A stretch of 64,000 bases of DNA from Synaphobranchus kaupii (GCA_029718625.1 JAINUF010000027.1:480676-544675), one strand, 5' to 3'. Positions 8,690 to 21,158 are shown, counted from the stretch's first letter. Program-made: numbers and translations. The notes: generated by a model not told the origin, from the letters alone.

Positions 8690-8808
8690 GCTCACGGCCA
8701 TACCACACTGAAAGAGTCCGAACTCGTCCGATCTCGGAAGCCAAACAGTGTAGGGCCTGGTTAGTACTTGGATGGGAGACCGCCTGGGAATACTAGGTGC
8801 TGTAAGCA
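8690..8808 (+). rRNA. 5S rRNA: 5S rRNA type B (unit 6)
   Basis: Type B with C28T. A 15-bp duplication (GGGCAACTTCGCTCA) directly upstream also repeats the first bases of the gene. Confidence 0.9.
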
Positions 8809-9044
8809 TTTTTAAAAGTTTTGTTTTCCGTTTTCGCACGCGATGGGGCTCTTCGCCGAGGTAAAAGGTGGAAACTATCACTGTATTAGTCACAATGATG
8901 ATAATTAAACGTATCCTAATTATGCAGTCGATAACATGCACTCTCGTAATTGTGCTCCTTTGGCCGCGTTGATAAACAGAATTAAGCGGAACCGGCGTTT
9001 GAAATTTAGAAACAATTTAACCCGGGTCAGCTCATTTCACCTTT

Positions 9045-9081
9045 GCTCACGGCCATCCCACACTGAAAAGGCCCGAACCCG
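9045..9081 (+). pseudogene. 5S fragment C (unit 6)
   Basis: Standard fragment with the TTTGGCC upstream variant seen in unit 2. Confidence 0.8.
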
Positions 9082-9159
9082 AGCTGTATTGTGATAGCGC
9101 ATTTTCAAAACTCAAGTGTCATCGATTGCAGTGCGCATTAGGTGTAAACGACAATTCGG

Positions 9160-9244
9160 CAGCTCAGAGCACCTGTCCTCAAGCGATCCGCTAGCCTCAG
9201 CCTTTCAGTAGCTTGGATGACAGGCTCACGCCACCGCGCCCAGC
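9160..9244 (-). ncRNA. 7SL-like segment (after unit 6)
   Basis: Standard sequence. Confidence 0.65.
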
Positions 9245-9910
9245 GAAAGCCGAATGGCATTTTATTGCTTTTCTAGAAAGCAGTGTTGTGACGTCAAATA
9301 GGCATCAGTCTGATTCTCTGCGCAACGTTCCCTAGAGTGGTAGGCTATAAATAGGCAGAGGAAACAAGGCCAACAAGAAAACAGCAAACATTAGGTCAAT
9401 CGTTAGCCGACAGCAACGTGAAGTGAAATAAAAATAATAATAACGGGAGATTTTGCAAAAACAAAGCAGAAACTAAATAAGCCCCTCTTCAGTCTGACCG
9501 AAGCTAAACGAAAATCGAAATAAAAATAGAAAAGTAAGTAAAAGCAAACCTACTTAAAATTCAAAGTTATTCTGACAGGTTCGTTAATTTAGCTAAACCA
9601 GCAGCCAATCTATGCCTATAAATGAACATTTTGTTGTTAATATGAGTTCTGTAACTTATTAAATTGAGTTTGCAGGAAAGGATAATTCTGAATAGAAACC
9701 GCTTCACGTGCCTTTACGCATGAATCCAAACACACATAGATTTTGATTGTACCAAAGAACAAATTCAGATAAGGAAAATGACTAATTATGCAGTCGACAA
9801 TATGCACTCTCGTTATTGTGCTCCTTTGACCGCGTTGATAAGCAAAATAAAGCGGAACCGGCGGTTGAAGTTTAGAAATAATTTAACCCGGGTCAGCTCC
9901 GGTCACCTTC

Positions 9911-10029
9911 GCTCACGGCCATACCACACTGAAAATGCCCGAACTCGTCTGACCTCGGAAGCCAAGCAGTGTAGGGCTTGGTTAGTACTTGGATGGGAGA
10001 CCGCCTGGGAATACTAGGTGCTGTAAGCA
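9911..10029 (+). rRNA. 5S rRNA: 5S rRNA type A (unit 7)
   Basis: Type A with T43C. Confidence 0.92.
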
Positions 10030-10271
10030 TTTTTAAAAGTTTTGTTTTCCGTTTTCGCACGCGATGGGGCTGTTCGCCGAGGTAAAAGGTGGAAACTATC
10101 ACTGTATTATTCACAATGATGATAATTAAACGTCTTCGTATCCTAATTATGCAGTGGACAATATTCACTCTCGTAATTTTGCTCCTTTGACCGCGTTGAT
10201 AAGCAAAATTAAACGGAACCGGCGGTTGACGTTTAGAAACAATTTAACCCGGGTCAGCTCAGGGCAACTTC

Positions 10272-10390
10272 GCTCACGGCCATACCACACTGAAAGAGCC
10301 CGAACTCGTCCGATCTCGGAAGCCAAACAGTGTAGGGCCTGGTTAGTACTTGGATGGGAGACCGCCTGGGAATACTAGGTGCTGTAAGCA
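10272..10390 (+). rRNA. 5S rRNA: 5S rRNA type B (unit 7)
   Basis: Standard B sequence. Confidence 0.92.
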
Positions 10391-10626
10391 TTTTTAAAAG
10401 TTTTGTTTTCCGTTTTCGCACGCGATGGGGCTGTTCGCCGAGGTAAAAGGTGGAAACTATCACTGTATTATTCACAATGATGATAATTAAACGTATCCTA
10501 ATTATGCAGTCGATAATATGCACTCTCGTAATTGTGCTCCTTTGACCGCGTTGATAAACAGAATTAAGCGGAACCGGCGTTTGAAATTTAGAAACAATTT
10601 AACCCGGGTCAGCTCATTTCACCTTT

Positions 10627-10663
10627 GCTCACGGCCATCCCACACTGAAAAGGCCCGAACCCG
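10627..10663 (+). pseudogene. 5S fragment C (unit 7)
   Basis: Standard fragment. Confidence 0.8.
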
Positions 10664-10741
10664 AGCTGTATTGTGATAGCGCATTTTCAAAACTCAAGTG
10701 TCATCGATTGCAGTGCGCATTAGGTGTAAACGACAATTCGG

Positions 10742-10826
10742 CAGCTCAGAGCACCTGTCCTCAAGCGATCCGCTAGCCTCAGCCTTTCAGTAGCTTGGAT
10801 GACAGGCTCACGCCACCGCGCCCAGC
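10742..10826 (-). ncRNA. 7SL-like segment (after unit 7)
   Basis: Standard sequence. Confidence 0.65.
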
Positions 10827-11502
10827 GAAAGCCGAATGGCATTTTATTGCTTTTCTAGAAAGCAGTGTTGTGACGTCAAATAGGCATCAGTCTGATTCTC
10901 TGCGCAACGTTCCCTAGAGTGGTAGGCTATAAATAGGCAGAGGAAACAAGGCCAACAAGAAAACAGCAAACATTAGGTCAATCGTTAGCCGACAGCAACG
11001 TGAAGTGAAATAAAAATAATAATAACGGGAGATTTTGCAAAAACAAAGCAGAAACTAAATAAGCCCCTCTTCAGTCTGACCGAAGCTAAACGAAAATCGA
11101 AATAAAAATAGAAAAGTAAGTAAAAGCAAACCTACTTAAAATTCAAAGTTATTCTGACAGGTTCGTTAATTTAGCTAAACCAGCAGCCAATCTATGCCTA
11201 TAAATGAACATTTTGTTGTTAATATGAGTTCTGTAACTTATTAAATTGAGTTTGCAGGAAAGGATAATTCTGAATAGAAACCGCTTCACGTGCCTTTACG
11301 CATGAATCCAAACACACATAGATTTTGATTGTACCAAAGAACAAATTCAGATAAGGAAAATGACTAATTATGCAGTCGACAATATGCACTCTCGTTATTG
11401 TGCTCCTTTGACCGCGTTGATAAGCAAAATAAAGCGGAACCGGCGGTTGAAGTTTAGAAATAATTTAACCCGGGTCAGCTCCGGTCACCTTCGGTCACCT
11501 TC

Positions 11503-11621
11503 GCTCACGGCCATACCACACTGAAAATGCCCGAACTCGTCTGATCTCGGAAGCCAAGCAGTGTAGGGCTTGGTTAGTACTTGGATGGGAGACCGCCTGG
11601 GAATACTAGGTGCTGTAAGCA
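11503..11621 (+). rRNA. 5S rRNA: 5S rRNA type A (unit 8)
   Basis: Standard A gene. CGGTCACCTT is present twice just upstream (10-bp duplication). Confidence 0.92.
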
Positions 11622-11863
11622 TTTTTAAAAGTTTTGTTTTCCGTTTTCGCACGCGATGGGGCTGTTCGCCGAGGTAAAAGGTGGAAACTATCACTGTATT
11701 ATTCACAATGATGATAATTAAACGTCTTCGTATCCTAATTATGCAGTGGACAATATTCACTCTCGTAATTTTGCTCCTTTGACCGCGTTGATAAGCAAAA
11801 TTAAACGGAACCGGCGGTTGACGTTTAGAAACAATTTAACCCGGGTCAGCTCAGGGCAACTTC

Positions 11864-11982
11864 GCTCACGGCCATACCACACTGAAAGAGCCCGAACTCG
11901 TCCGATCTCGGAAGCCAAACAGTGTAGGGCCTGGTTAGTACTTGGATGGGAGACCGCCTGGGAATACTAGGTGCTGTAAGCA
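11864..11982 (+). rRNA. 5S rRNA: 5S rRNA type B (unit 8)
   Basis: Standard B sequence. Confidence 0.92.
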
Positions 11983-12218
11983 TTTTTAAAAGTTTTGTTT
12001 TCCGTTTTCGCACGCGATGGGGCTGTTCGCCGAGGTAAAAGGTGGAAACTATCACTGTATTATTCACAATGATGATAATTAAACGTATCCTAATTATGCA
12101 GTCGATAATATGCACTCTCGTAATTGTGCTCCTTTGAACGCGTTGATAAACAGAATTAAGCGGAACCGGCGTTTGAAATTTAGAAACAATTTAACCCGGG
12201 TCAGCTCATTTCACCTTT

Positions 12219-12255
12219 GCTCACGGCCATCCCACACTGAAAAGGCCCGAACCCG
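12219..12255 (+). pseudogene. 5S fragment C (unit 8)
   Basis: Standard fragment. Confidence 0.8.
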
Positions 12256-12333
12256 AGCTGTATTGTGATAGCGCATTTTCAAAACTCAAGTGTCATCGAT
12301 TGCAGTGCGCATTAGGTGTAAACGACAATTCGG

Positions 12334-12418
12334 CAGCTCAGAGCACCTGTCCTCAAGCGATCCGCTAGCCTCAACCTTTCAGTAGCTTGGATGACAGGCT
12401 CACGCCACCGCGCCCAGC
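12334..12418 (-). ncRNA. 7SL-like segment (after unit 8)
   Basis: AACC haplotype. Confidence 0.65.
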
Positions 12419-13084
12419 GAAAGCCGAATGGCATTTTATTGCTTTTCTAGAAAGCAGTGTTGTGACGTCAAATAGGCATCAGTCTGATTCTCTGCGCAAC
12501 GTTCCCTAGAGTGGTAGGCTATAAATAGGCAGAGGAAACAAGGTCAACAAGAAAACAGCAAACATTAGGTCAATCGTTAGCCGACAGCAACGTGAAGTGA
12601 AATAAAAATAATAATAACGGGAGATTTTGCAAAAACAAAGCAGAAACTAAATAAGCCCCTCTTCAGTCTGACCGAAGCTAAACGAAAATCGAAATAAAAA
12701 TAGAAAAGTAAGTAAAAGCAAACCTACTTAAAATTCAAAGTTATTCTGACAGGTTCGTTAATTTAGCTAAACCAGCAGCCAATCTATGCCTATAAATGAA
12801 CATTTTGTTGTTAATATGAGTTCTGTAACTTATTAAATTGAGTTTGCAGGAAAGGATAATTCTGAATAGAAACCGCTTCACGTGCCTTTACGCATGAATC
12901 CAAACACACATAGATTTTGATTGTACCAAAGAACAAATTCAGATAAGGAAAATGACTAATTATGCAGTCGACAATATGCACTCTCGTTATTGTGCTCCTT
13001 TGACCGCGTTGATAAGCAAAATAAAGCGGAACCGGCGGTTGAAGTTTAGAAATAATTTAACCCGGGTCAGCTCCGGTCACCTTC

Positions 13085-13203
13085 GCTCACGGCCATACCA
13101 CACTGAAAATGCCCGAACTCGTCTGATCTCGGAAGCCAAGCAGTGTAGGGCTTGGTTAGTACTTGGATGGGAGACCGCCTGGGAATACTAGGTGCTGTAA
13201 GCA
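13085..13203 (+). rRNA. 5S rRNA: 5S rRNA type A (unit 9)
   Basis: Standard A sequence. Confidence 0.93.
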
Positions 13204-13460
13204 TTTTTAAAAGTTTTGTTTTCCGTTTTCGCACGCGATGGGGCTGTTCGCCGAGGTAAAAGGTGGAAACTATCACTGTATTATTCACAATGATGATAAT
13301 TAAACGTCTTCGTATCCTAATTATGCAGTCGATAATATTCACTCTCGTAATTTTGCTCCTTTGACCGCGTTGATAAGCAAAATTAAACGGAACCGGCGGT
13401 TGACGTTTAGAAACAATTTAACCCGGGTCAGCTCAGGGCAACTTCGCTCACGGCAACTTC

Positions 13461-13579
13461 GCTCACGGCCATACCACACTGAAAGAGTCCGAACTCGTCC
13501 GATCTCGGAAGCCAAACAGTGTAGGGCCTGGTTAGTACTTGGATGGGAGACCGCCTGGGAATACTAGGTGCTGTAAGCA
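13461..13579 (+). rRNA. 5S rRNA: 5S rRNA type B (unit 9)
   Basis: Type B with C28T as in unit 6, but the 15-bp upstream duplication has a different join (CACGGCAACTTCG). Confidence 0.9.
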
Positions 13580-13815
13580 TTTTTAAAAGTTTTGTTTTCC
13601 GTTTTCGCACGCGATGGGGCTCTTCGCCGAGGTAAAAGGTGGAAACTATCACTGTATTATTCACAATGATGATAATTAAACGTATCCTAATTATGCAGTC
13701 GATAACATGCACTCTCGTAATTGTGCTCCTTTGGCCGCGTTGATAAACAGAATTAAGCGGAACCGGCGTTTGAAATTTAGAAACAATTTAACCCGGGTCA
13801 GCTCATTTCACCTTT

Positions 13816-13852
13816 GCTCACGGCCATCCCACACTGAAAAGGCCCGAACCCG
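13816..13852 (+). pseudogene. 5S fragment C (unit 9)
   Basis: Standard fragment, TTTGGCC upstream variant. Confidence 0.8.
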
Positions 13853-13930
13853 AGCTGTATTGTGATAGCGCATTTTCAAAACTCAAGTGTCATCGATTGC
13901 AGTGCGCATTAGGTGTAAACGACAATTCGG

Positions 13931-14015
13931 CAGCTCAGAGCACCTGTCCTCAAGCGATCCGCTAGCCTCAGCCTTTCAGTAGCTTGGATGACAGGCTCAC
14001 GCCACCGCGCCCAGC
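13931..14015 (-). ncRNA. 7SL-like segment (after unit 9)
   Basis: Standard sequence. Confidence 0.65.
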
Positions 14016-14681
14016 GAAAGCCGAATGGCATTTTATTGCTTTTCTAGAAAGCAGTGTTGTGACGTCAAATAGGCATCAGTCTGATTCTCTGCGCAACGTT
14101 CCCTAGAGTGGTAGGCTATAAATAGGCAGAGGAAACAAGGCCAACAAGAAAACAGCAAACATTAGGTCAATCGTTAGCCGACAGCAACGTGAAGTGAAAT
14201 AAAAATAATAATAACGGGAGATTTTGCAAAAACAAAGCAGAAACTAAATAAGCCCCTCTTCAGTCTGACCGAAGCTAAACGAAAATCGAAATAAAAATAG
14301 AAAAGTAAGTAAAAGCAAACCTACTTAAAATTCAAAGTTATTCTGACAGGTTCGTTAATTTAGCTAAACCAGCAGCCAATCTATGCCTATAAATGAACAT
14401 TTTGTTGTTAATATGAGTTCTGTAACTTATTAAATTGAGTTTGCAGGAAAGGATAATTCTGAATAGAAACCGCTTCACGTGCCTTTACGCATGAATCCAA
14501 ACACACATAGATTTTGATTGTACCAAAGAACAAATTCAGATAAGGAAAATGACTAATTATGCAGTCGACAATATGCACTCTCGTTATTGTGCTCCTTTGA
14601 CCGCGTTGATAAGCAAAATAAAGCGGAACCGGCGGTTGAAGTTTAGAAATAATTTAACCCGGGTCAGCTCCGGTCACCTTC

Positions 14682-14800
14682 GCTCACGGCCATACCACAC
14701 TGAAAATGCCCGAACTCGTCTGATCTCGGAAGCCAAGCAGTGTAGGGCTTGGTTAGTACTTGGATGGGAGACCGCCTGGGAATACTAGGTGCTGTAAGCA
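14682..14800 (+). rRNA. 5S rRNA: 5S rRNA type A (unit 10, single-gene unit)
   Basis: Fully type A, including T68, but with the type B 3' flank. The 361-bp loss therefore joined downstream of position 68, at a different point from unit 4. Confidence 0.93.
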
Positions 14801-15036
14801 TTTTTAAAAGTTTTGTTTTCCGTTTTCGCACGCGATGGGGCTGTTCGCCGAGGTAAAAGGTGGAAACTATCACTGTATTATTCACAATGATGATAATTAA
14901 ACGTATCCTAATTATGCAGTCGATAATATGCACTCTCGTAATTGTGCTCCTTTGACCGCGTTGATAAACAGAATTAAGCGGAACCGGCGTTTGAAATTTA
15001 GAAACAATTTAACCCGGGTCAGCTCATTTCACCTTT

Positions 15037-15073
15037 GCTCACGGCCATCCCACACTGAAAAGGCCCGAACCCG
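15037..15073 (+). pseudogene. 5S fragment C (unit 10)
   Basis: Standard fragment. Confidence 0.8.
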
Positions 15074-15151
15074 AGCTGTATTGTGATAGCGCATTTTCAA
15101 AACTCAAGTGTCATCGATTGCAGTGCGCATTAGGTGTAAACGACAATTCGG

Positions 15152-15236
15152 CAGCTCAGAGCACCTGTCCTCAAGCGATCCGCTAGCCTCAGCCTTTCAG
15201 TAGCTTGGATGACAGGCTCACGCCACCGCGCCCAGC
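15152..15236 (-). ncRNA. 7SL-like segment (after unit 10)
   Basis: Standard sequence. Confidence 0.65.
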
Positions 15237-15922
15237 GAAAGCCGAATGGCATTTTATTGCTTTTCTAGAAAGCAGTGTTGTGACGTCAAATAGGCATCAG
15301 TCTGATTCTCTGCGCAACGTTCCCTAGAGTGGTAGGCTATAAATAGGCAGAGGAAACAAGGCCAACAAGAAAACAGCAAACATTAGGTCAATCGTTAGCC
15401 GACAGCAACGTGAAGTGAAATAAAAATAATAATAACGGGAGATTTTGCAAAAACAAAGCAGAAACTAAATAAGCCCCTCTTCAGTCTGACCGAAGCTAAA
15501 CGAAAATCGAAATAAAAATAGAAAAGTAAGTAAAAGCAAACCTACTTAAAATTCAAAGTTATTCTGACAGGTTCGTTAATTTAGCTAAACCAGCAGCCAA
15601 TCTATGCCTATAAATGAACATTTTGTTGTTAATATGAGTTCTGTAACTTATTAAATTGAGTTTGCAGGAAAGGATAATTCTGAATAGAAACCGCTTCACG
15701 TGCCTTTACGCATGAATCCAAACACACATAGATTTTGATTGTACCAAAGAACAAATTCAGGTAAGGAAAATGACTAATTATGCAGTCGACAATATGCACT
15801 CTCGTTATTGTGCTCCTTTGACCGCGTTGATAAGCAAAATAAAGCGGAACCGGCGGTTGAAGTTTAGAAATAATTTAACCCGGGTCAGCTCCGGTCACCT
15901 TCGGTCACCTTCGGTCACCTTC

Positions 15923-16041
15923 GCTCACGGCCATACCACACTGAAAATGCCCGAACTCGTCTGATCTCGGAAGCCAAGCAGTGTAGGGCTTGGTTAGTAC
16001 TTGGATGGGAGACCGCCTGGGAATACTAGGTGCTGTAAGCA
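15923..16041 (+). rRNA. 5S rRNA: 5S rRNA type A (unit 11)
   Basis: Standard A gene. CGGTCACCTT is present three times upstream (20 bp extra), placing TTTAA near -49. Confidence 0.92.
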
Positions 16042-16283
16042 TTTTTAAAAGTTTTGTTTTCCGTTTTCGCACGCGATGGGGCTGTTCGCCGAGGTAAAAG
16101 GTGGAAACTATCACTGTATTATTCACAATGATGATAATTAAACGTCTTCGTATCCTAATTATGCAGTGGACAATATTCACTCTCGTAATTTTGCTCCTTT
16201 GACCGCGTTGATAAGCAAAATTAAACGGAACCGGCGGTTGACGTTTAGAAACAATTTAACCCGGGTCAGCTCAGGGCAACTTC

Positions 16284-16402
16284 GCTCACGGCCATACCAC
16301 ACTGAAAGAGCCCGAACTCGTCCGATCTCGGAAGCCAAACAGTGTAGGGCCTGGTTAGTACTTGGATGGGAGACCGCCTGGGAATACTAGGTGCTGTAAG
16401 CA
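16284..16402 (+). rRNA. 5S rRNA: 5S rRNA type B (unit 11)
   Basis: Standard B sequence. Confidence 0.92.
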
Positions 16403-16638
16403 TTTTTAAAAGTTTTGTTTTCCGTTTTCGCACGCGATGGGGCTGTTCGCCGAGGTAAAAGGTGGAAACTATCACTGTATTATTCACAATGATGATAATT
16501 AAACGTATCCTAATTATGCAGTCGATAATATGCACTCTCGTAATTGTGCTCCTTTGAACGCGTTGATAAACAGAATTAAGCGGAACCGGCGTTTGAAATT
16601 TAGAAACAATTTAACCCGGGTCAGCTCATTTCACCTTT

Positions 16639-16675
16639 GCTCACGGCCATCCCACACTGAAAAGGCCCGAACCCG
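16639..16675 (+). pseudogene. 5S fragment C (unit 11)
   Basis: Standard fragment. Confidence 0.8.
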
Positions 16676-16753
16676 AGCTGTATTGTGATAGCGCATTTTC
16701 AAAACTCAAGTGTCATCGATTGCAGTGCGCATTAGGTGTAAACGACAATTCGG

Positions 16754-16838
16754 CAGCTCAGAGCACCTGTCCTCAAGCGATCCGCTAGCCTCAACCTTTC
16801 AGTAGCTTGGATGACAGGCTCACGCCACCGCGCCCAGC
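16754..16838 (-). ncRNA. 7SL-like segment (after unit 11)
   Basis: AACC haplotype. Confidence 0.65.
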
Positions 16839-17504
16839 GAAAGCCGAATGGCATTTTATTGCTTTTCTAGAAAGCAGTGTTGTGACGTCAAATAGGCATC
16901 AGTCTGATTCTCTGCGCAACGTTCCCTAGAGTGGTAGGCTATAAATAGGCAGAGGAAACAAGGTCAACAAGAAAACAGCAAACATTAGGTCAATCGTTAG
17001 CCGACAGCAACGTGAAGTGAAATAAAAATAATAATAACGGGAGATTTTGCAAAAACAAAGCAGAAACTAAATAAGCCCCTCTTCAGTCTGACCGAAGCTA
17101 AACGAAAATCGAAATAAAAATAGAAAAGTAAGTAAAAGCAAACCTACTTAAAATTCAAAGTTATTCTGACAGGTTCGTTAATTTAGCTAAACCAGCAGCC
17201 AATCTATGCCTATAAATGAACATTTTGTTGTTAATATGAGTTCTGTAACTTATTAAATTGAGTTTGCAGGAAAGGATAATTCTGAATAGAAACCGCTTCA
17301 CGTGCCTTTACGCATGAATCCAAACACACATAGATTTTGATTGTACCAAAGAACAAATTCAGATAAGGAAAATGACTAATTATGCAGTCGACAATATGCA
17401 CTCTCGTTATTGTGCTCCTTTGACCGCGTTGATAAGCAAAATAAAGCGGAACCGGCGGTTGAAGTTTAGAAATAATTTAACCCGGGTCAGCTCCGATCAC
17501 CTTC

Positions 17505-17623
17505 GCTCACGGCCATACCACACTGAAAATGCCCGAACTCGTCTGATCTCGGAAGCCAAGCAGTGTAGGGCTTGGTTAGTACTTGGATGGGAGACCGCCT
17601 GGGAATACTAGGTGCTGTAAGCA
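17505..17623 (+). rRNA. 5S rRNA: 5S rRNA type A (unit 12)
   Basis: Standard A gene; upstream CTCCGATCACC instead of CTCCGGTCACC. Confidence 0.93.
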
Positions 17624-17865
17624 TTTTTAAAAGTTTTGTTTTCCGTTTTCGCACGCGATGGGGCTGTTCGCCGAGGTAAAAGGTGGAAACTATCACTGTA
17701 TTATTCACAATGATGATAATTAAACGTCTTCGTATCCTAATTATGCAGTGGACAATATTCACTCTCGTAATTTTGCTCCTTTGACCGCGTTGATAAGCAA
17801 AATTAAACGGAACCGGCGGTTGACGTTTAGAAACAATTTAACCCGGGTCAGCTCAGGGCAACTTC

Positions 17866-17984
17866 GCTCACGGCCATACCACACTGAAAGAGCCCGAACT
17901 CGTCCGATCTCGGAAGCCAAACAGTGTAGGGCCTGGTTAGTACTTGGATGGGAGACCGCCTGGGAATACTAGGTGCTGTAAGCA
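17866..17984 (+). rRNA. 5S rRNA: 5S rRNA type B (unit 12)
   Basis: Standard B sequence. Confidence 0.92.
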
Positions 17985-18220
17985 TTTTTAAAAGTTTTGT
18001 TTTCCGTTTTCGCACGCGATGGGGCTGTTCGCCGAGGTAAAAGGTGGAAACTATCACTGTATTATTCACAATGATGATAATTAAACGTATCCTAATTATG
18101 CAGTCGATAATATGCACTCTCGTAATTGTGCTCCTTTGACCGCGTTGATAAACAGAATTAAGCGGAACCGGCGTTTGAAATTTAGAAACAATTTAACCCG
18201 GGTCAGCTCATTTCACCTTT

Positions 18221-18257
18221 GCTCACGGCCATCCCACACTGAAAAGGCCCGAACCCG
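18221..18257 (+). pseudogene. 5S fragment C (unit 12)
   Basis: Standard fragment. Confidence 0.8.
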
Positions 18258-18335
18258 AGCTGTATTGTGATAGCGCATTTTCAAAACTCAAGTGTCATCG
18301 ATTGCAGTGCGCATTAGGTGTAAACGACAATTCGG

Positions 18336-18420
18336 CAGCTGAGAGCACCTGTCCTCAAGCGATCCGCTAGCCTCAGCCTTTCAGTAGCTTGGATGACAGG
18401 CTCACGCCACCGCGCCCAGC
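18336..18420 (-). ncRNA. 7SL-like segment (after unit 12)
   Basis: One substitution at its 3' edge (+ strand CAGCTGAGAG). Confidence 0.65.
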
Positions 18421-19096
18421 GAAAGCCGAATGGCATTTTATTGCTTTTCTAGAAAGCAGTGTTGTGACGTCAAATAGGCATCAGTCTGATTCTCTGCGCA
18501 ACGTTCCCTAGAGTGGTAGGCTATAAATAGGCAGAGGAAACAAGGCCAACAAGAAAACAGCAAACATTAGGTCAATCGTTAGCCGACAGCAACGTGAAGT
18601 GAAATAAAAATAATAATAACGGGAGATTTTGCAAAAACAAAGCAGAAACTAAATAAGCCCCTCTTCAGTCTGACCGAAGCTAAACGAAAATCGAAATAAA
18701 AATAGAAAAGTAAGTAAAAGCAAACCTACTTAAAATTCAAAGTTATTCTGACAGGTTCGTTAATTTAGCTAAACCAGCAGCCAATCTATGCCTATAAATG
18801 AACATTTTGTTGTTAATATGAGTTCTGTAACTTATTAAATTGAGTTTGCAGGAAAGGATAATTCTGAATAGAAACCGCTTCACGTGCCTTTACGCATGAA
18901 TCCAAACACACATAGATTTTGATTGTACCAAAGAACAAATTCAGATAAGGAAAATGACTAATTATGCAGTCGACAATATGCACTCTCGTTATTGTGCTCC
19001 TTTGACCGCGTTGATAAGCAAAATAAAGCGGAACCGGCGGTTGAAGTTTAGAAATAATTTAACCCGGGTCAGCTCCGGTCACCTTCGGTCACCTTC

Positions 19097-19215
19097 GCTC
19101 ACGGCCATACCACACTGAAAATGCCCGAACTCGTCTGATCTCGGAAGCCAAGCAGTGTAGGGCTTGGTTAGTACTTGGATGGGAGACCGCCTGGGAATAC
19201 TAGGTGCTGTAAGCA
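19097..19215 (+). rRNA. 5S rRNA: 5S rRNA type A (unit 13)
   Basis: Standard A gene with the 10-bp CGGTCACCTT duplication upstream. Confidence 0.92.
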
Positions 19216-19457
19216 TTTTTAAAAGTTTTGTTTTCCGTTTTCGCACGCGATGGGGCTGTTCGCCGAGGTAAAAGGTGGAAACTATCACTGTATTATTCAC
19301 AATGATGATAATTAAACGTCTTCGTATCCTAATTATGCAGTGGACAATATTCACTCTCGTAATTTTGCTCCTTTGACCGCGTTGATAAGCAAAATTAAAC
19401 GGAACCGGCGGTTGACGTTTAGAAACAATTTAACCCGGGTCAGCTCAGGGCAACTTC

Positions 19458-19576
19458 GCTCACGGCCATACCACACTGAAAGAGCCCGAACTCGTCCGAT
19501 CTCGGAAGCCAAACAGTGTAGGGCCTGGTTAGTACTTGGATGGGAGACCGCCTGGGAATACTAGGTGCTGTAAGCA
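19458..19576 (+). rRNA. 5S rRNA: 5S rRNA type B (unit 13)
   Basis: Standard B sequence. Confidence 0.92.
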
Positions 19577-19812
19577 TTTTTAAAAGTTTTGTTTTCCGTT
19601 TTCGCACGCGATGGGGCTGTTCGCCGAGGTAAAAGGTGGAAACTATCACTGTATTATTCACAATGATGATAATTAAACGTATCCTAATTATGCAGTCGAT
19701 AATATGCACTCTCGTAATTGTGCTCCTTTGAACGCGTTGATAAACAGAATTAAGCGGAACCGGCGTTTGAAATTTAGAAACAATTTAACCCGGGTCAGCT
19801 CATTTCACCTTT

Positions 19813-19849
19813 GCTCACGGCCATCCCACACTGAAAAGGCCCGAACCCG
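19813..19849 (+). pseudogene. 5S fragment C (unit 13)
   Basis: Standard fragment. Confidence 0.8.
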
Positions 19850-19927
19850 AGCTGTATTGTGATAGCGCATTTTCAAAACTCAAGTGTCATCGATTGCAGT
19901 GCGCATTAGGTGTAAACGACAATTCGG

Positions 19928-20012
19928 CAGCTCAGAGCACCTGTCCTCAAGCGATCCGCTAGCCTCAACCTTTCAGTAGCTTGGATGACAGGCTCACGCC
20001 ACCGCGCCCAGC
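19928..20012 (-). ncRNA. 7SL-like segment (after unit 13)
   Basis: AACC haplotype. Confidence 0.65.
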
Positions 20013-20678
20013 GAAAGCCGAATGGCATTTTATTGCTTTTCTAGAAAGCAGTGTTGTGACGTCAAATAGGCATCAGTCTGATTCTCTGCGCAACGTTCCC
20101 TAGAGTGGTAGGCTATAAATAGGCAGAGGAAACAAGGTCAACAAGAAAACAGCAAACATTAGGTCAATCGTTAGCCGACAGCAACGTGAAGTGAAATAAA
20201 AATAATAATAACGGGAGATTTTGCAAAAACAAAGCAGAAACTAAATAAGCCCCTCTTCAGTCTGACCGAAGCTAAACGAAAATCGAAATAAAAATAGAAA
20301 AGTAAGTAAAAGCAAACCTACTTAAAATTCAAAGTTATTCTGACAGGTTCGTTAATTTAGCTAAACCAGCAGCCAATCTATGCCTATAAATGAACATTTT
20401 GTTGTTAATATGAGATCTGTAACTTATTAAATTGAGTTTGCAGGAAAAGATAATTCTGAATAGAAACCGCTTCACGTGCCTTTACGCATGAATCCAAACA
20501 CACATAGATTTTGATTGTACCAAAGAACAAATTCAGATAAGGAAAATGACTAATTATGCAGTCGACAATATGCACTCTCGTTATTGTGCTCCTTTGACCG
20601 CGTTGATAAGCAAAATAAAGCGGAACCGGCGGTTGAAGTTTAGAAATAATTTAACCCGGGTCAGCTCCGGTCACCTTC

Positions 20679-20797
20679 GCTCACGGCCATACCACACTGA
20701 AAATGCCCGAACTCGTCTGATCTCGGAAGCCAAGCAGTGTAGGGCTTGGTTAGTACTTGGATGGGAGACCGCCTGGGAATACTAGGTGCTGTAAGCA
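20679..20797 (+). rRNA. 5S rRNA: 5S rRNA type A (unit 14)
   Basis: Standard A sequence. Confidence 0.93.
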
Positions 20798-21039
20798 TTT
20801 TTAAAAGTTTTGTTTTCCGTTTTCGCACGCGATGGGGCTGTTCGCCGAGGTAAAAGGTGGAAACTATCACTGTATTATTCACAATGATGATAATTAAACG
20901 TCTTCGTATCCTAATTATGCAGTCGATAATATTCACTCTCGTAATTTTGCTCCTTTGACCGCGTTGATAAGCAAAATTAAACGGAACCGGCGGTTGACGT
21001 TTAGAAACAATTTAACCCGGGTCAGCTCAGGGCAACTTC

Positions 21040-21158
21040 GCTCACGGCCATACCACACTGAAAGAGCCCGAACTCGTCCGATCTCGGAAGCCAAACAGTG
21101 TAGGGCCTGGTTAGTACTTGGATGGGAGACCGCCTGGGAATACTAGGTGCTGTAAGCA
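21040..21158 (+). rRNA. 5S rRNA: 5S rRNA type B (unit 14)
   Basis: Standard B gene; 3' flank GGGCTCTTCGCC variant, shared with units 6, 9 and 16. Confidence 0.92.
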
